Source: Streptomyces antnestii
GTDB taxonomy: Bacteria > Actinomycetota > Actinomycetes > Streptomycetales > Streptomycetaceae
Length of the DNA: 64,000 nucleotides
Assembly (NCBI RefSeq): GCF_004005495.1
Contig: NZ_RZYA01000022.1
Span: forward strand, 85,546 to 149,545
Direction: 5' to 3'
The notes under the pieces were generated by a model. It ran no database searches. It was not told the DNA's origin and saw nothing but the letters and a program-made list of their open reading frames with translations. Of this stretch, positions 38,433-47,900 are shown piece by piece. Numbering within the stretch: the stretch's first letter is position 1; each line of letters opens with the position of its first letter. A program made the translations under genes and the position numbers.

Positions 38433-38940
38433 CGCGCACCTCCAGTTCCCGCTCCGGGTCCTGGGCGAGGGCAGCCGCCGGGGACGTGCCCAGGGCCCAG
38501 CCCGCCCCCGCGACGGGCGCCTGCGCGAGGGCCCGGACGGTACGGCGCAGCGCCCCGGGCAGGTCGAAGTCGCCGGGGCGCAGCTGCCGGCCGCCGAGGT
38601 CCGCCGGGTAGGTACGGTGGGCGCGGGCGAAGGCGGTCCAGCGGCGGTCGCGGTAGTCGGTGCCGGGCGGCTCGGTCACCTCGTACCGCAGCCGGGTGCG
38701 GGGATTGCGGATGAGTTCGCGCATCGCCCAGTCGTAGAGGTCGCGGTCCTGTGCGGTGGACGCGGTCTGGATGCCTTCCTCGGCCCGTTCGACGATCTGC
38801 GCCTCGGTGGCGTCGACGGGGAGTCCGAGTACGTGGAAGGGGTTGGGCCGGCTCTTCGCCGAGGTGGGTGACGCTGGTGACGTGGATGAGGTCGGTGAGG
38901 CGGGTGAGGTCGGTGACGCGGGTGACGCTGGTGTCGTCAT
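38416..38940 (-). CDS. J-domain-like co-chaperone lacking HPD
   Basis: 174 residues. The first 30 are Thr/Pro/Ala/Ser repeats made by a short tandem DNA repeat. Residues about 33-90 look like a J domain: NPFHVLGLPVDATEAQIVERAEEGI, then DLYDWAMRELIRNPRTRLRYEV, matching helices I, II and the KR/LRYD end of DnaJ. The HPD tripeptide that triggers Hsp70 ATPase is absent; the loop is shorter. The rest is helical with no zinc finger. Start overlaps the TPR gene stop (ATGA). Could regulate rather than activate Hsp70. Confidence 0.6.
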   Translation of the reverse strand: MTTPASPASPTSPASPTSSTSPASPTSAKSRPNPFHVLGLPVDATEAQIVERAEEGIQTASTAQDRDLYDWAMRELIRNPRTRLRYEVTEPPGTDYRDRRWTAFARAHRTYPADLGGRQLRPGDFDLPGALRRTVRALAQAPVAGAGWALGTSPAAALAQDPERELEVRDVLFG

Positions 38941-41900
38941 GAGCGCAGCCTTCGCAGGATGTCTTCGATTCGGGTGATGTTGTCCCGGGTCGCGGCGTCC
39001 GGGGAGATCCTCTCCGCCCGCCGCAACAGGTTGATGGCGGCCTGCAGTTCACCCTCCATGGCGTTGGGGCCGATACGGACCGAGCGTTCGACGCTGCTCA
39101 GCGCGGCGTTGCTCATGGCCACCGCGCGGTTGTTCATCCCGGTGGCGACGGCACGGAGCGCCTTGGCGGCCTCCTCGCGCATCTTGGGGTCGTCGCCGGA
39201 GGCGGCCACGCGCTCCGCGTCGCGCACCGAGCGTTCCGCCTCGTCGAGCCGCTCGGCGTCGAGCAGCACGTAGCCCTGGTTGATCAGGGTGCTGGCGCGG
39301 AGGCGGTCGAGGGTCCTCGCCGTCCCGTCGTCGCGCGGGACGCGGTCCAGCTCGACGAGGGCCTGGGGGTAGCGGCGCGCCTTGATATGCGCGAGCGCGG
39401 CGCTGAACAGGGCGTCCCGGCGGTACTGCGCGAGGAGTTGGGTGGCGTTGGTGTTGGCCGGGTTCCACTCCAGGGCCAGTTCGAAGTATCCGACGGCCTT
39501 GGTGGCGTCCGGGTCGAGGAGTCCGCGGTCCACGTAGTGCGTGGCGAGGAGCTGGTTCTCGCGCAGGTGCGGGCGGCCCTTGACGGCGCTTCGCGCGAGC
39601 AGTTCCGCGAAGCGCACGGCCCGGGTGACGACGGAGCGCATCGCGTCCCGGTCGTCCAGCTCGTAGTGGCAGTTCTGCCACTGGTTGTGCCAGGTGAGAA
39701 GGGTGCACAGGACGCCGGTGTCCGCGAACCCGTGGTCGACGGCGGTCGCCAGGCTTTCGATGCCCGCCTCGTAGTCCTTGTCCATGCCGTCCGGCAGGGC
39801 GCTGATCCGCTCGGGGTCCTCGGCCAGGCGCTCCGCCGCGAGAACCAGGTCCGCCGACCAGTCGTCGAGCAGCGCGCCCGCGCTGGCCGCGATCCCGGCG
39901 AAGAGTGCGTCGTCGACGCCGGGCAGCACCCCGGCCAGCGGCCCCTCCGCGAGCAGGGTGCGTGTGACGTCGGAGCCCTGGCGCAGCGCGGTCAGGCAGT
40001 TCAGGTGCAGGCGGGCCTGGTCCTCCCGGTGTTCGGCGAGGGCGCGGGCGCCGTGGCCGCGGTGCAGGGTCAGCAGCTCGTCGGTCAGGGACGTCCGCAG
40101 ATACGCGGCCTCGGGAGCCGTCGCCGCGTCGGAGGGTGCGCCGTCGGAGCCGGCGCGCCCGTCGAACGCTTCCGCTTCCCAGAACGCCGGGTGGCACAGC
40201 AGCAGCGCCCACAGGACGGTCGCCGTGACCAGGTCCTCGTCGGCGGATCCCGTACGGGCCAGCTTCGCCAGGGCCTCTTCCCGGTAGACCACGGCCAGCG
40301 AGTGCAGTACGCGGATGTCGCCGCGGGCCGCCCTCCCCGCGAAGAACCGGGTCAGCTGCGCCCCTATGAGCTCCGTCCGCTCCGTCGCCAGCGCCTCCCA
40401 CACGGGATGCCCGGCCATGGCGTTCTCCAGGGCCGGGAGCCTTCCTGGGCGTTCCCAGGACTGGGCGGCGTCCGGGAAGAGATGGCTCAGGAGCGCGTCG
40501 CAACGGTCGCTGCGCTCCAGGTCGGCGCGGTGGGCGTGAGCCGGGTGCGCGTCGGGGAGGTACCGGGCCGCCCGCTCCAGGAGCTCCAGGGCCCGCGCGG
40601 GGTCCCCGGCGGCGTGGGCGGTGACGGCTCGGTGGCAGAGGTAGGTGCCGTATTCGGTGGGGGCGTCTGTGCCTGTGTCTGCGTCTACGTCCGCGGCAGT
40701 GTCTACGTCTGCGTCGGGGGTGTCCGGGGCTGGGGCGGGCGCGTTCACGATGCGTCGCCACAGTCCGTCGGCCGTCACATGGTCACCGACGGCGGCGGCG
40801 CACCGGGCGAGGGTGACGGGGTCCAGCGGTACGGGGTCCAGGGCTACGGGATCGGTCCCCGCCGGGAGGTTGCCCTTGGGGAGGCCGTCCGCGAGACGGC
40901 GTATGACCGCCGCCAGGTTCTCGGCGCGGCCGTCGCGGCGCCTGGCGCGGGCCACCCTGGCGCACAGCGCGGGCAGGACGGCGCCCAGGTCGACGAGTCC
41001 CTTCAGGTCGTGGTCGCGCAGGGCCGCGGTGAGCGTCTCGGCGGCCTTCGCCTTCTGCGCCGGGAGGTGGCCGGCCGCCTGGACGACGAGGAGGGGGGCG
41101 GGCAGGGCGGGGTGGTCGGCGGCGGGCAGCGCCGCCGGTGGTGCGCCGTCGAGGGCGCCGGCGAGGAAGTCGACGATGCGGCCGGCGTCGGTCCCGGCCC
41201 CGTCAGCGGCCCGCAGCAGGCGTACGGCGCCCGGCCTGTCCCCGTTGTCGAGGGCGGTGGCCGCGAGGGACAGGGCGAGCAGCGGGTCGCCCCCGAAATC
41301 AGCCTCCGCCCTTACCTCCCCGTCGGCCTCCGCCACCACCCCCGTACCCCCCAGAGAAGCCGCCCTCCGCGCCTCGCCCCTGACCTCCGGCAGCGGCCAC
41401 GCCTCCGCGAGGCGTCGCAGTAACTCCGCCAACTCACCCTGGAGCACCGCACTTTCAGCCAGCAGGCAGGCCCGCCCCAGCGCCACGGCCAGGGCCTTCA
41501 CCGCACCGGCATCACCGGTGTCACCATCACTCTCGCCGTCACCGCCCGTCCCCTCCCCCTCCGCCCCCGCCACCCCCGCCCACTCCACCAGCGCCTCCGC
41601 CAGGACCGGTTCCGCCCGCTGCGGTTCCACCATGAGCTGGGCGAGGCCGAGCGGCCAGGCCGTGCGGGGGTGGTGGCGGACCACGCGCCAGGGTGCGCCG
41701 CCCGCACCGGGCCGCCCGGCGCGCTCCGCGAGGCCGCGGGCCGCGCGGGCGAGGAGCGCGGCGTCGGCGGGGACCGGCGGAAGGGCGCCGGCACCGGCGA
41801 CGTGCGCGTCGATGAGGCGCGCCGCGGCCCGTTCGGCGCGCTGCACGGCCCGCTCGGTCTCGCCGGCGGCCCACAGCGCGGCGGCCTCGCGCAGGCCCAG

Positions 41901-43670
41901 TACGCCGCTTTCGTAGCGCGCCCGCGGGAGGGGCAGGCGGTCGAGCCGGTGTCCGGGCTCGGCGGCGCGGCCGAGGGCCAGTTCGGCGCGGGCGCGCACG
42001 AGTTCGGCCTTGGGTCCGCGTACGCCGTCGAGGAGGTCCGCCGCGCGGGCGGGGCGCCCGGCGTTGAGTTCGGTCACGGCGAGGACGAGGGTGGCGCGGT
42101 CGTGGCCCTGGCCGTGGGCCTGTTCGAGCAGGGCGCGGGCCTGGTCGGGGTCGCCGGGGAGGGCCAACAGGCCGCGCCACAGCAGCTGTTCGGGCAGTGG
42201 CAGGCGGCCGAAGAGAGAGAGGGCGGTGAGGTGGCCCGCCGTGCCCGGCCGGCCGGCGGCGACCTCGACGCCGAGGAGGGTGCGCAGGGTCTCCAGGAGT
42301 TCCGGGACGGTGGCGTCCTCGGCGCCGAGCGGGTCCCAGGCCAGGTCGACGCCGGGTTCCTGCCCTCCGGCGAGTTTCAGCCGGGCCGTGACGACGGCGG
42401 TGAAGGCGTGCGTGGCGCCCTTCATGGCCGTACGGTCCTCGGGGGCCGCGGGCCGGCCGGGGTCGGCGTCGGCGAGGAGGCAGCCGAGCGGCCAGGTGCG
42501 CGCGCCGCCGCCGGCCAGCAGGGCGCGGCAGCGGCGGCCCGCCTCTTCCCGTTCGCCGCATAGGAGTTGGGCCCAGGCCGCGTGATAGGCGAGGCCGGGC
42601 CGGTCGGGGAACGCGTCGGCGGCGACGACGAGGTTCTTGGCGGCCAGGTCGGCGTTGCCTTCGAGGAGTTGGGCGCGGCCGAGGGCGTAGCGGCCCCAGG
42701 GGCGGCTGTCGGGGCCGTCGGCGATCGTGGCGAGCCGTACGGCGGTCAGCGGGGCGGGGGCGGCCGGGCCCGGGGGTCCGTCGCGGCCGGGGTTGAGGTC
42801 CAGCCACTCCAGCATCCGGCACAGGTCGGCGAGTTCGGCGGTGCGCGGGGTGCGGGCGGCTTCGCGTCCGCGCAGGGCGCGGAGCGCGTCGGCGTACTCA
42901 CCGGCGTGCAGGTGGGCGGCGAGGAGCCCGCGCAGCGCCTCCCCGTCGGTGGGGTCGGCGGCGCAGGCGCGGGTGAAGTGGTCCGCCGCGAGCGCCGGCT
43001 CGCGGCGCAGCAGCAGGGCGCCGAGGCCGAGGGTGCGGTCGAGTCCCGCGACCCGCAGGCCCGCCTCGGACAGCCGGCCGGCGAACGCGAAGGCCCGCTC
43101 CACCCGCCCCGTGGCGTCGGCGAATCCGGCGCCGAGCAGCCGCCCCACCGCCTGATGCACCTCGGGCGGCACGGAGGCGTAGCGCGTCAAAATGTCTACG
43201 TAGACGGCAAGTTGGTCGTCGCCCTCGGCGCCGAGCCGGGCCAGCGCGGTGGCGGCGATGGAGCGGGACTCCTCGTGGACGAACGCGCTGCGGTAGAGCC
43301 GCGTGTACAGGGACACCGCGAAGTCGTGGTCGCCGGGGGCGGACCGGGCGACGGCGGCGGAGGCCAGCGGGACCCAGCTCTGGTGGAGGCCGATCCGGCC
43401 CTCGGCGGCGAGGCGCTCACCGGCCCGGGCGAGGCGTTCCAGGTCGGCGGCCTCGACGAGCGGCAGGAAGCGGGGGCCGAGGAACGACTGCTGGAGGGAC
43501 GGCCACAGGTCGGCGGTGCGGTCCGGGATCTCCTCGAAGCCGGTGAGGACCCCGCGCAGCCCCTCCAGGCCGACGCCCGGATCGGTCCTCTCGTCGACGG
43601 CGCTCGCCCAGGCGTTCTCCAGGCGGCCGCGCCGGGACAGACCTTTCCTCAGGGACCGCTGTGGCTCCAC
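38937..43670 (-). CDS. giant TPR scaffold protein (1,577 aa)
   Basis: 1,577 residues from GTG at 43670, four bases after the kinase stop. Nearly all helical: degenerate TPR or TPR-like pairs run from end to end, e.g. PALAADHFTRACAADPTDGEALRGLLAAHLHAGEYADALRAL, GRAQLLEGNADLAAKNLVVAADAFPDRP, GDPARALELLERAARYL, and C-terminal KAVGYFELALEWNPANTNATQLLAQY. A low-complexity Asp/Thr/Ala linker (VDTAADVDADTGTD) interrupts it near residue 990. No enzymatic motif, signal peptide or membrane segment. Probably the scaffold or sensor of the complex. I do not recognise a named family. Confidence 0.6.
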   Translation of the reverse strand: MEPQRSLRKGLSRRGRLENAWASAVDERTDPGVGLEGLRGVLTGFEEIPDRTADLWPSLQQSFLGPRFLPLVEAADLERLARAGERLAAEGRIGLHQSWVPLASAAVARSAPGDHDFAVSLYTRLYRSAFVHEESRSIAATALARLGAEGDDQLAVYVDILTRYASVPPEVHQAVGRLLGAGFADATGRVERAFAFAGRLSEAGLRVAGLDRTLGLGALLLRREPALAADHFTRACAADPTDGEALRGLLAAHLHAGEYADALRALRGREAARTPRTAELADLCRMLEWLDLNPGRDGPPGPAAPAPLTAVRLATIADGPDSRPWGRYALGRAQLLEGNADLAAKNLVVAADAFPDRPGLAYHAAWAQLLCGEREEAGRRCRALLAGGGARTWPLGCLLADADPGRPAAPEDRTAMKGATHAFTAVVTARLKLAGGQEPGVDLAWDPLGAEDATVPELLETLRTLLGVEVAAGRPGTAGHLTALSLFGRLPLPEQLLWRGLLALPGDPDQARALLEQAHGQGHDRATLVLAVTELNAGRPARAADLLDGVRGPKAELVRARAELALGRAAEPGHRLDRLPLPRARYESGVLGLREAAALWAAGETERAVQRAERAAARLIDAHVAGAGALPPVPADAALLARAARGLAERAGRPGAGGAPWRVVRHHPRTAWPLGLAQLMVEPQRAEPVLAEALVEWAGVAGAEGEGTGGDGESDGDTGDAGAVKALAVALGRACLLAESAVLQGELAELLRRLAEAWPLPEVRGEARRAASLGGTGVVAEADGEVRAEADFGGDPLLALSLAATALDNGDRPGAVRLLRAADGAGTDAGRIVDFLAGALDGAPPAALPAADHPALPAPLLVVQAAGHLPAQKAKAAETLTAALRDHDLKGLVDLGAVLPALCARVARARRRDGRAENLAAVIRRLADGLPKGNLPAGTDPVALDPVPLDPVTLARCAAAVGDHVTADGLWRRIVNAPAPAPDTPDADVDTAADVDADTGTDAPTEYGTYLCHRAVTAHAAGDPARALELLERAARYLPDAHPAHAHRADLERSDRCDALLSHLFPDAAQSWERPGRLPALENAMAGHPVWEALATERTELIGAQLTRFFAGRAARGDIRVLHSLAVVYREEALAKLARTGSADEDLVTATVLWALLLCHPAFWEAEAFDGRAGSDGAPSDAATAPEAAYLRTSLTDELLTLHRGHGARALAEHREDQARLHLNCLTALRQGSDVTRTLLAEGPLAGVLPGVDDALFAGIAASAGALLDDWSADLVLAAERLAEDPERISALPDGMDKDYEAGIESLATAVDHGFADTGVLCTLLTWHNQWQNCHYELDDRDAMRSVVTRAVRFAELLARSAVKGRPHLRENQLLATHYVDRGLLDPDATKAVGYFELALEWNPANTNATQLLAQYRRDALFSAALAHIKARRYPQALVELDRVPRDDGTARTLDRLRASTLINQGYVLLDAERLDEAERSVRDAERVAASGDDPKMREEAAKALRAVATGMNNRAVAMSNAALSSVERSVRIGPNAMEGELQAAINLLRRAERISPDAATRDNITRIEDILRRLRS

Positions 43671-43673
43671 CCG

Positions 43674-44963
43674 TCACCCCCGGTCCCGCTCGGCGCGGGC
43701 CTGGCGGGCGAACCGTTCGGCCTGGAACCGGTTCCCGGCCTTGCGGAAGGCCTCCTCCGCGCGGCGGGCGAGCCTGGCGCGGTCCTGGCCGGACGGCATC
43801 AGGGCGCGCCCCCGGACGAGTTCGCACGCGTCGGCCCAGGAGTGGGCCGCCGCGAGGTGGTCGCCGCCCGACTCGTGGACGGGCCCGAGCTCGACGAGCA
43901 GGGCGAGGCGTATCGGGTCGGCGATGTCGTGGCGGGCGAGTGCGCGCCGGAGCGTGGCCGCCGCGGCCGCCCACTGCCGCTGAGCCCGCAGCCGCCGTGC
44001 CTCTTCGAGGTCGGCCTCTCCGGGCTGCCGGACGACGGGCCGGTCGAGGACCACGTCCAGGGCGGCGATCACGTCCTCCGCGCTGCGGTGGCGCTGTGCG
44101 GGCCTCGGTTCGAGCAGGCGCATCACGAGGGCGTCCAGGGCGGGCGGGACGAGGTTGTTGTGGACCGAGGGGCGTACCGGCGGTGCGCCCCGCTTCTGTT
44201 CCTGGAGCCAGTCGCCGTGCGCCGCGTCGGGCAGCGAGGGCGGCGGGGTCAGATGGGCGTACGCGTGGCGGCCGGTCAGGCCCTCGTACATCAGGAGCCC
44301 GAGCGAGTACAGGTCGGACTCGGGGACGCTGGAGCCGGCCGCGGTCTCGGGCGCCATGTACTGGAGGGTGCCGACGGTGCCGGGGACGTGGCCGAGCTCC
44401 AGCATCCGGGCGGCGAGCCCGAAGTCGATGAGCCGGACCCAGTTGTCGCTGCCCAGCAGGACGTTGTCGGGCTTCAGGTCGCGGTGCAGCAGGGGCGGGT
44501 CGAGGCGGTGCAGGCCGCGCAGGGCCACACAGATCTGCCGCGCCCACTTGACCATCAGGGGCGCCGGGACGCGTCCCATCGCGGCGAACTCGCCGGCGAG
44601 GGTGGCCCCGGGCACGTACTCCATCGCGAGGAAGGCGCGGCCCCCGAGGCCCTGGGCCAGGCCGCCGTCGTACACGTGCACGAGGTGCTGGCGCGCCTCG
44701 GCGTCGGTCATGCTGTCCATCGCCTCGGCGAGCAGCAGGACGTCCTGGAAGAGCTCCGCCGCGTTCTCCTCGGTCAGGCCCGAGCGCCGGGAGAGCTTGC
44801 AGGCCACACTGCGCACGGGGTGGCCCAGGATGTACTGGTCGGCGCGGAAGACGGCGCCGAAGCCGCCGCCGCCGATCCACTCGCTCAGCGCGTAGCGGCC
44901 GTCGACCACCCGGCCCTGGAGTCCCCGCAGATCGGACTCATCCGGTGGGGCCTGGTTCATCAC
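43674..44963 (-). CDS. soluble Ser/Thr protein kinase
   Basis: 429 residues. Hanks-type kinase domain about 20-285: glycine loop IGGGGFGAVF (30-39), lysine in ACKLS (K56), HRDLKPDN (160-167), DFG (180-182), APE (204-206), and SDLYSLGLLMYEGLTGRHAY. All catalytic residues are present, so it should be active. The last 110 residues are TPR-like helices (AEEAFRKAGNRFQAERFARQARAE), not PASTA repeats, and there is no transmembrane segment. Start lies within the last 26 bp of the AAA+ gene. Likely phosphorylates other members of this operon. Confidence 0.88.
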   Translation of the reverse strand: MMNQAPPDESDLRGLQGRVVDGRYALSEWIGGGGFGAVFRADQYILGHPVRSVACKLSRRSGLTEENAAELFQDVLLLAEAMDSMTDAEARQHLVHVYDGGLAQGLGGRAFLAMEYVPGATLAGEFAAMGRVPAPLMVKWARQICVALRGLHRLDPPLLHRDLKPDNVLLGSDNWVRLIDFGLAARMLELGHVPGTVGTLQYMAPETAAGSSVPESDLYSLGLLMYEGLTGRHAYAHLTPPPSLPDAAHGDWLQEQKRGAPPVRPSVHNNLVPPALDALVMRLLEPRPAQRHRSAEDVIAALDVVLDRPVVRQPGEADLEEARRLRAQRQWAAAAATLRRALARHDIADPIRLALLVELGPVHESGGDHLAAAHSWADACELVRGRALMPSGQDRARLARRAEEAFRKAGNRFQAERFARQARAERDRG

Positions 44964-47900
44964 GCGCCTCCCCCTTTCCGCTGTCGCCGGACGTGGTCAA
45001 CCCGCCTTCCCCAGAGGACAGTTGGGCACCGTCCGCCGGTTCCTCCGGCGGCAGGAATCTCACTCGTGTGCGGGACGTGGCCGCCGACGCGCCGGGCACG
45101 GAGAACAGTTCATCGCGCGCGGACGTGCGCGGCGGGGGCGCGAACTCGACCACGATCCGGTCGCAGGCCTGGAACTCCTCGGGGCGCTCCTCGGCCGCCG
45201 CGAGTACGGGGTTCTCGACCAGGTCGGAGAGCACCTTGGCCATGATGCGGCCGCCCTCGCGGCCGCCCGCGTCGGAGTTGAGGCCGTGCCCGAGGTCGCC
45301 GGCGTGGCGCACCAGCTCCTCCGGCACGATCAGCTCCTTCTCGCGCTTCTCCCGCCAGAAGGCGCGCTGCCGGTCGAGGACCTTGCGGCCGATCGCGGTC
45401 ATCGCCTCGCCGTCGAGCGGCCGGAAGACGATGACGCGACGGATCCGGGCCAGGAACTCGGGGGTGAAGACGGGCGTGCCGTCCCGGCTGCGCTCCGCCG
45501 CGAGCTTCTTGCGGACGGCGACGGAGATCTCCTCGTCCGAACTGTCCTCGCCCAGACGGGAGATGATCTCGTGCCCGGCGTTGGTCGTGAGGATGAAGAT
45601 GGCCCGGTCGCCGTGCGCCTTCACGCCCCGCTGGTCGGTGATCCAGCCCTCGTCGAAGAGGTTGAGGAAGGGCCGCAGCACCTCGGGGTGGGCCTTCTCC
45701 GCCTCGTCGAGGAGGAAGACGCAGTACGGGTCGCTGTTGAGTTCATTGATGAGCCGCCCGCCGCGCTCGTGGCCCACGTACCCGGGCGGGGAGCCGAGGA
45801 TGCCGGACACGCTGTGCGGCTCCGTGTAGTTCTCCATGGGGTAGGTCTGGAGCCGCTTGGACGCCGAGTAGAGGCCGGCGATCCGCTTGGCCAGCTCCGT
45901 CTTGCCGACCCCGGTCAGGCCCGCGAAGAGCAGGACCGACGCGGGCCCCGAACTGACCGCGGCCAGGCCCGCCTTGATCCGCCGCAGCTCGTCCGCGACC
46001 ACCCGGACCGCCCGCTCCTGGCCGACCACCTCGGCACGCAGCGCCGTCGCGTAGTCGACCCGCTCCCCGCCCGTGCCGGCGATCTGCTCGCGCGGCATCC
46101 CGGACAGCTCGGCCACCACGTCGGCGACCTCGGACAGGGTCACGGCGCTGCGCTCGTCCCCGAGCTGCCGGCGCGCGTAGTCGAGGTCCTCGCAGGCACG
46201 GCGCAGCACCTTGACGGCGGACAGCGGCAGCCGCTGGTGCCGTACGAAGTCGCCCGCGAGGACCACCGCCCTCGCCACCGCGTGGTGCTCGACCCGAATG
46301 CCGGTGAACTCCTTCTCCAGGGCGTCGGCGGCGAGGCGCACCATGTCCCGCGCCGCGTCCCGCTCCGGCTCGGCCATGTCGATACGGGAGGTCAGCTCCT
46401 GGAGGACGTGGTCGGCGGCGACCAGGTCCTCGTAGTCGTGTCCGGCGAGCACCCCGATGAGGTGGATGCTGCGCTCCTTGAGGGCGCGGCGCAGTTCGAG
46501 GAGGTGGTCGGTGCCGTGGCGGCCGCGCAGCAGGGGGCCCAGGCCGTCGACGCAGACGACGAGGTCGGTGCGGCCCGCGACCTGGCCGATCAGGGCGGTG
46601 AGCTGGTCTCCGCTGTCCTCCGCCGCGACGTCCTTGCAGTCGACGCGCAGGAACCGCTTGCGGCGCAGGAACGGGATCTCGCCGGCCGTGGCCCGCCGGG
46701 CGAGCTCGCGCAGCAGGGTGGTGGTGCCGATGCCGGGCAGGCCGGTGATCAGCACGTGGTTGTTCTCGCTGCGGTGCAGGGCGCGGCACAGCGGCTCGAA
46801 GTAGCCGTCGAGGTGGGCGGCCGGGCCGACGGCCCCGGTCCTGGCCAGCCAGGTGAGGTCCTCGGAGGGCGGCAGGAACGCGGGCAGCCGGAAGGGCACC
46901 TCGCGGGGCGCCGCCGACCGGGACTCGCTCAGTACGTCGCGGACGCTCTCCCGCAACCGCTTGATGTCGAGACGCAGCGGCTCGGCGGCGAGCGCGGCGG
47001 CGAGGCGCTGCGGAGGGCTGTCCAGGAGGGCCGCGAGGAGGTGCGGGGTGTCGGTCCGCTCCGCGTCCCAGCGGGCGGCCGTCGTGCGGGCCGCGTGCAG
47101 CACGTCCCGCAGGGACTCGCCGATCCCGTCGCGGTCGAGGCGGGGGGCCGCCGTATCGCCCCGCTCGGTGATCCGGAACGCCTGGGTGATCGTCTCGACG
47201 GCCTTCACCAGGCCGACCTGGAGCGGCAGCTGGAGCCGGAAGACACGCTCCGCCGGCCCTTCGGTCTCCGCGAGGAGGGCCAGCAGGCAGTGCGGGGGCA
47301 GCAGCCGGTCGTAGCCGAGCTCGGCGGCGCGCCGGGCGGCCAGCTCCAGTACCGCCCAGGCGTCCTCCGTGAACTCCTCCGAGCGCAGCCGGCCCGACGC
47401 GTCGTCGTACAGCTCGGGCGGTTCGGCGGCCTGGACGCCCACCTGCCGGCGCAGTGCCTCGGCGGCGCGCTCCAGGTCGAGGAGCGGGGCGAGGAACTCC
47501 CGCTCGTCGGCGGAGGGGGTGTCGAGGACGCAGGCCAGCAGGAGTTCCAGGCGGGTCTGTGCGCCTACGCCGTCCCGCTCGCAGCGCCTCTCGAACTCCT
47601 CGAAGGCCGCCTCCAGTTCGGGGGCTACGTGTTCCCGTGCGCCGTCGAACGCGTAGCCGTTGCCCGCCGGGGCGTACACGGCGAGCGTCTCCAGGAGGTG
47701 GTGCGGGGCCGCGCCCTCGGCGAGCGCGCCCTCGATGGCGGGGAGCAGCGCCAGGTCGCGGGAGTCGAGCACCGCGTGGAGGAGGTCGCCGGGGCGTAAG
47801 CGCTCGGTGGCGCGCTCCGCGGCGGACAGCAGGACGGCGGCGGTGCGCTCGTCCCCGAGGGCGTCGGGGTCGAGGAGGCCGTCCGTGAACAGGCGTACGG

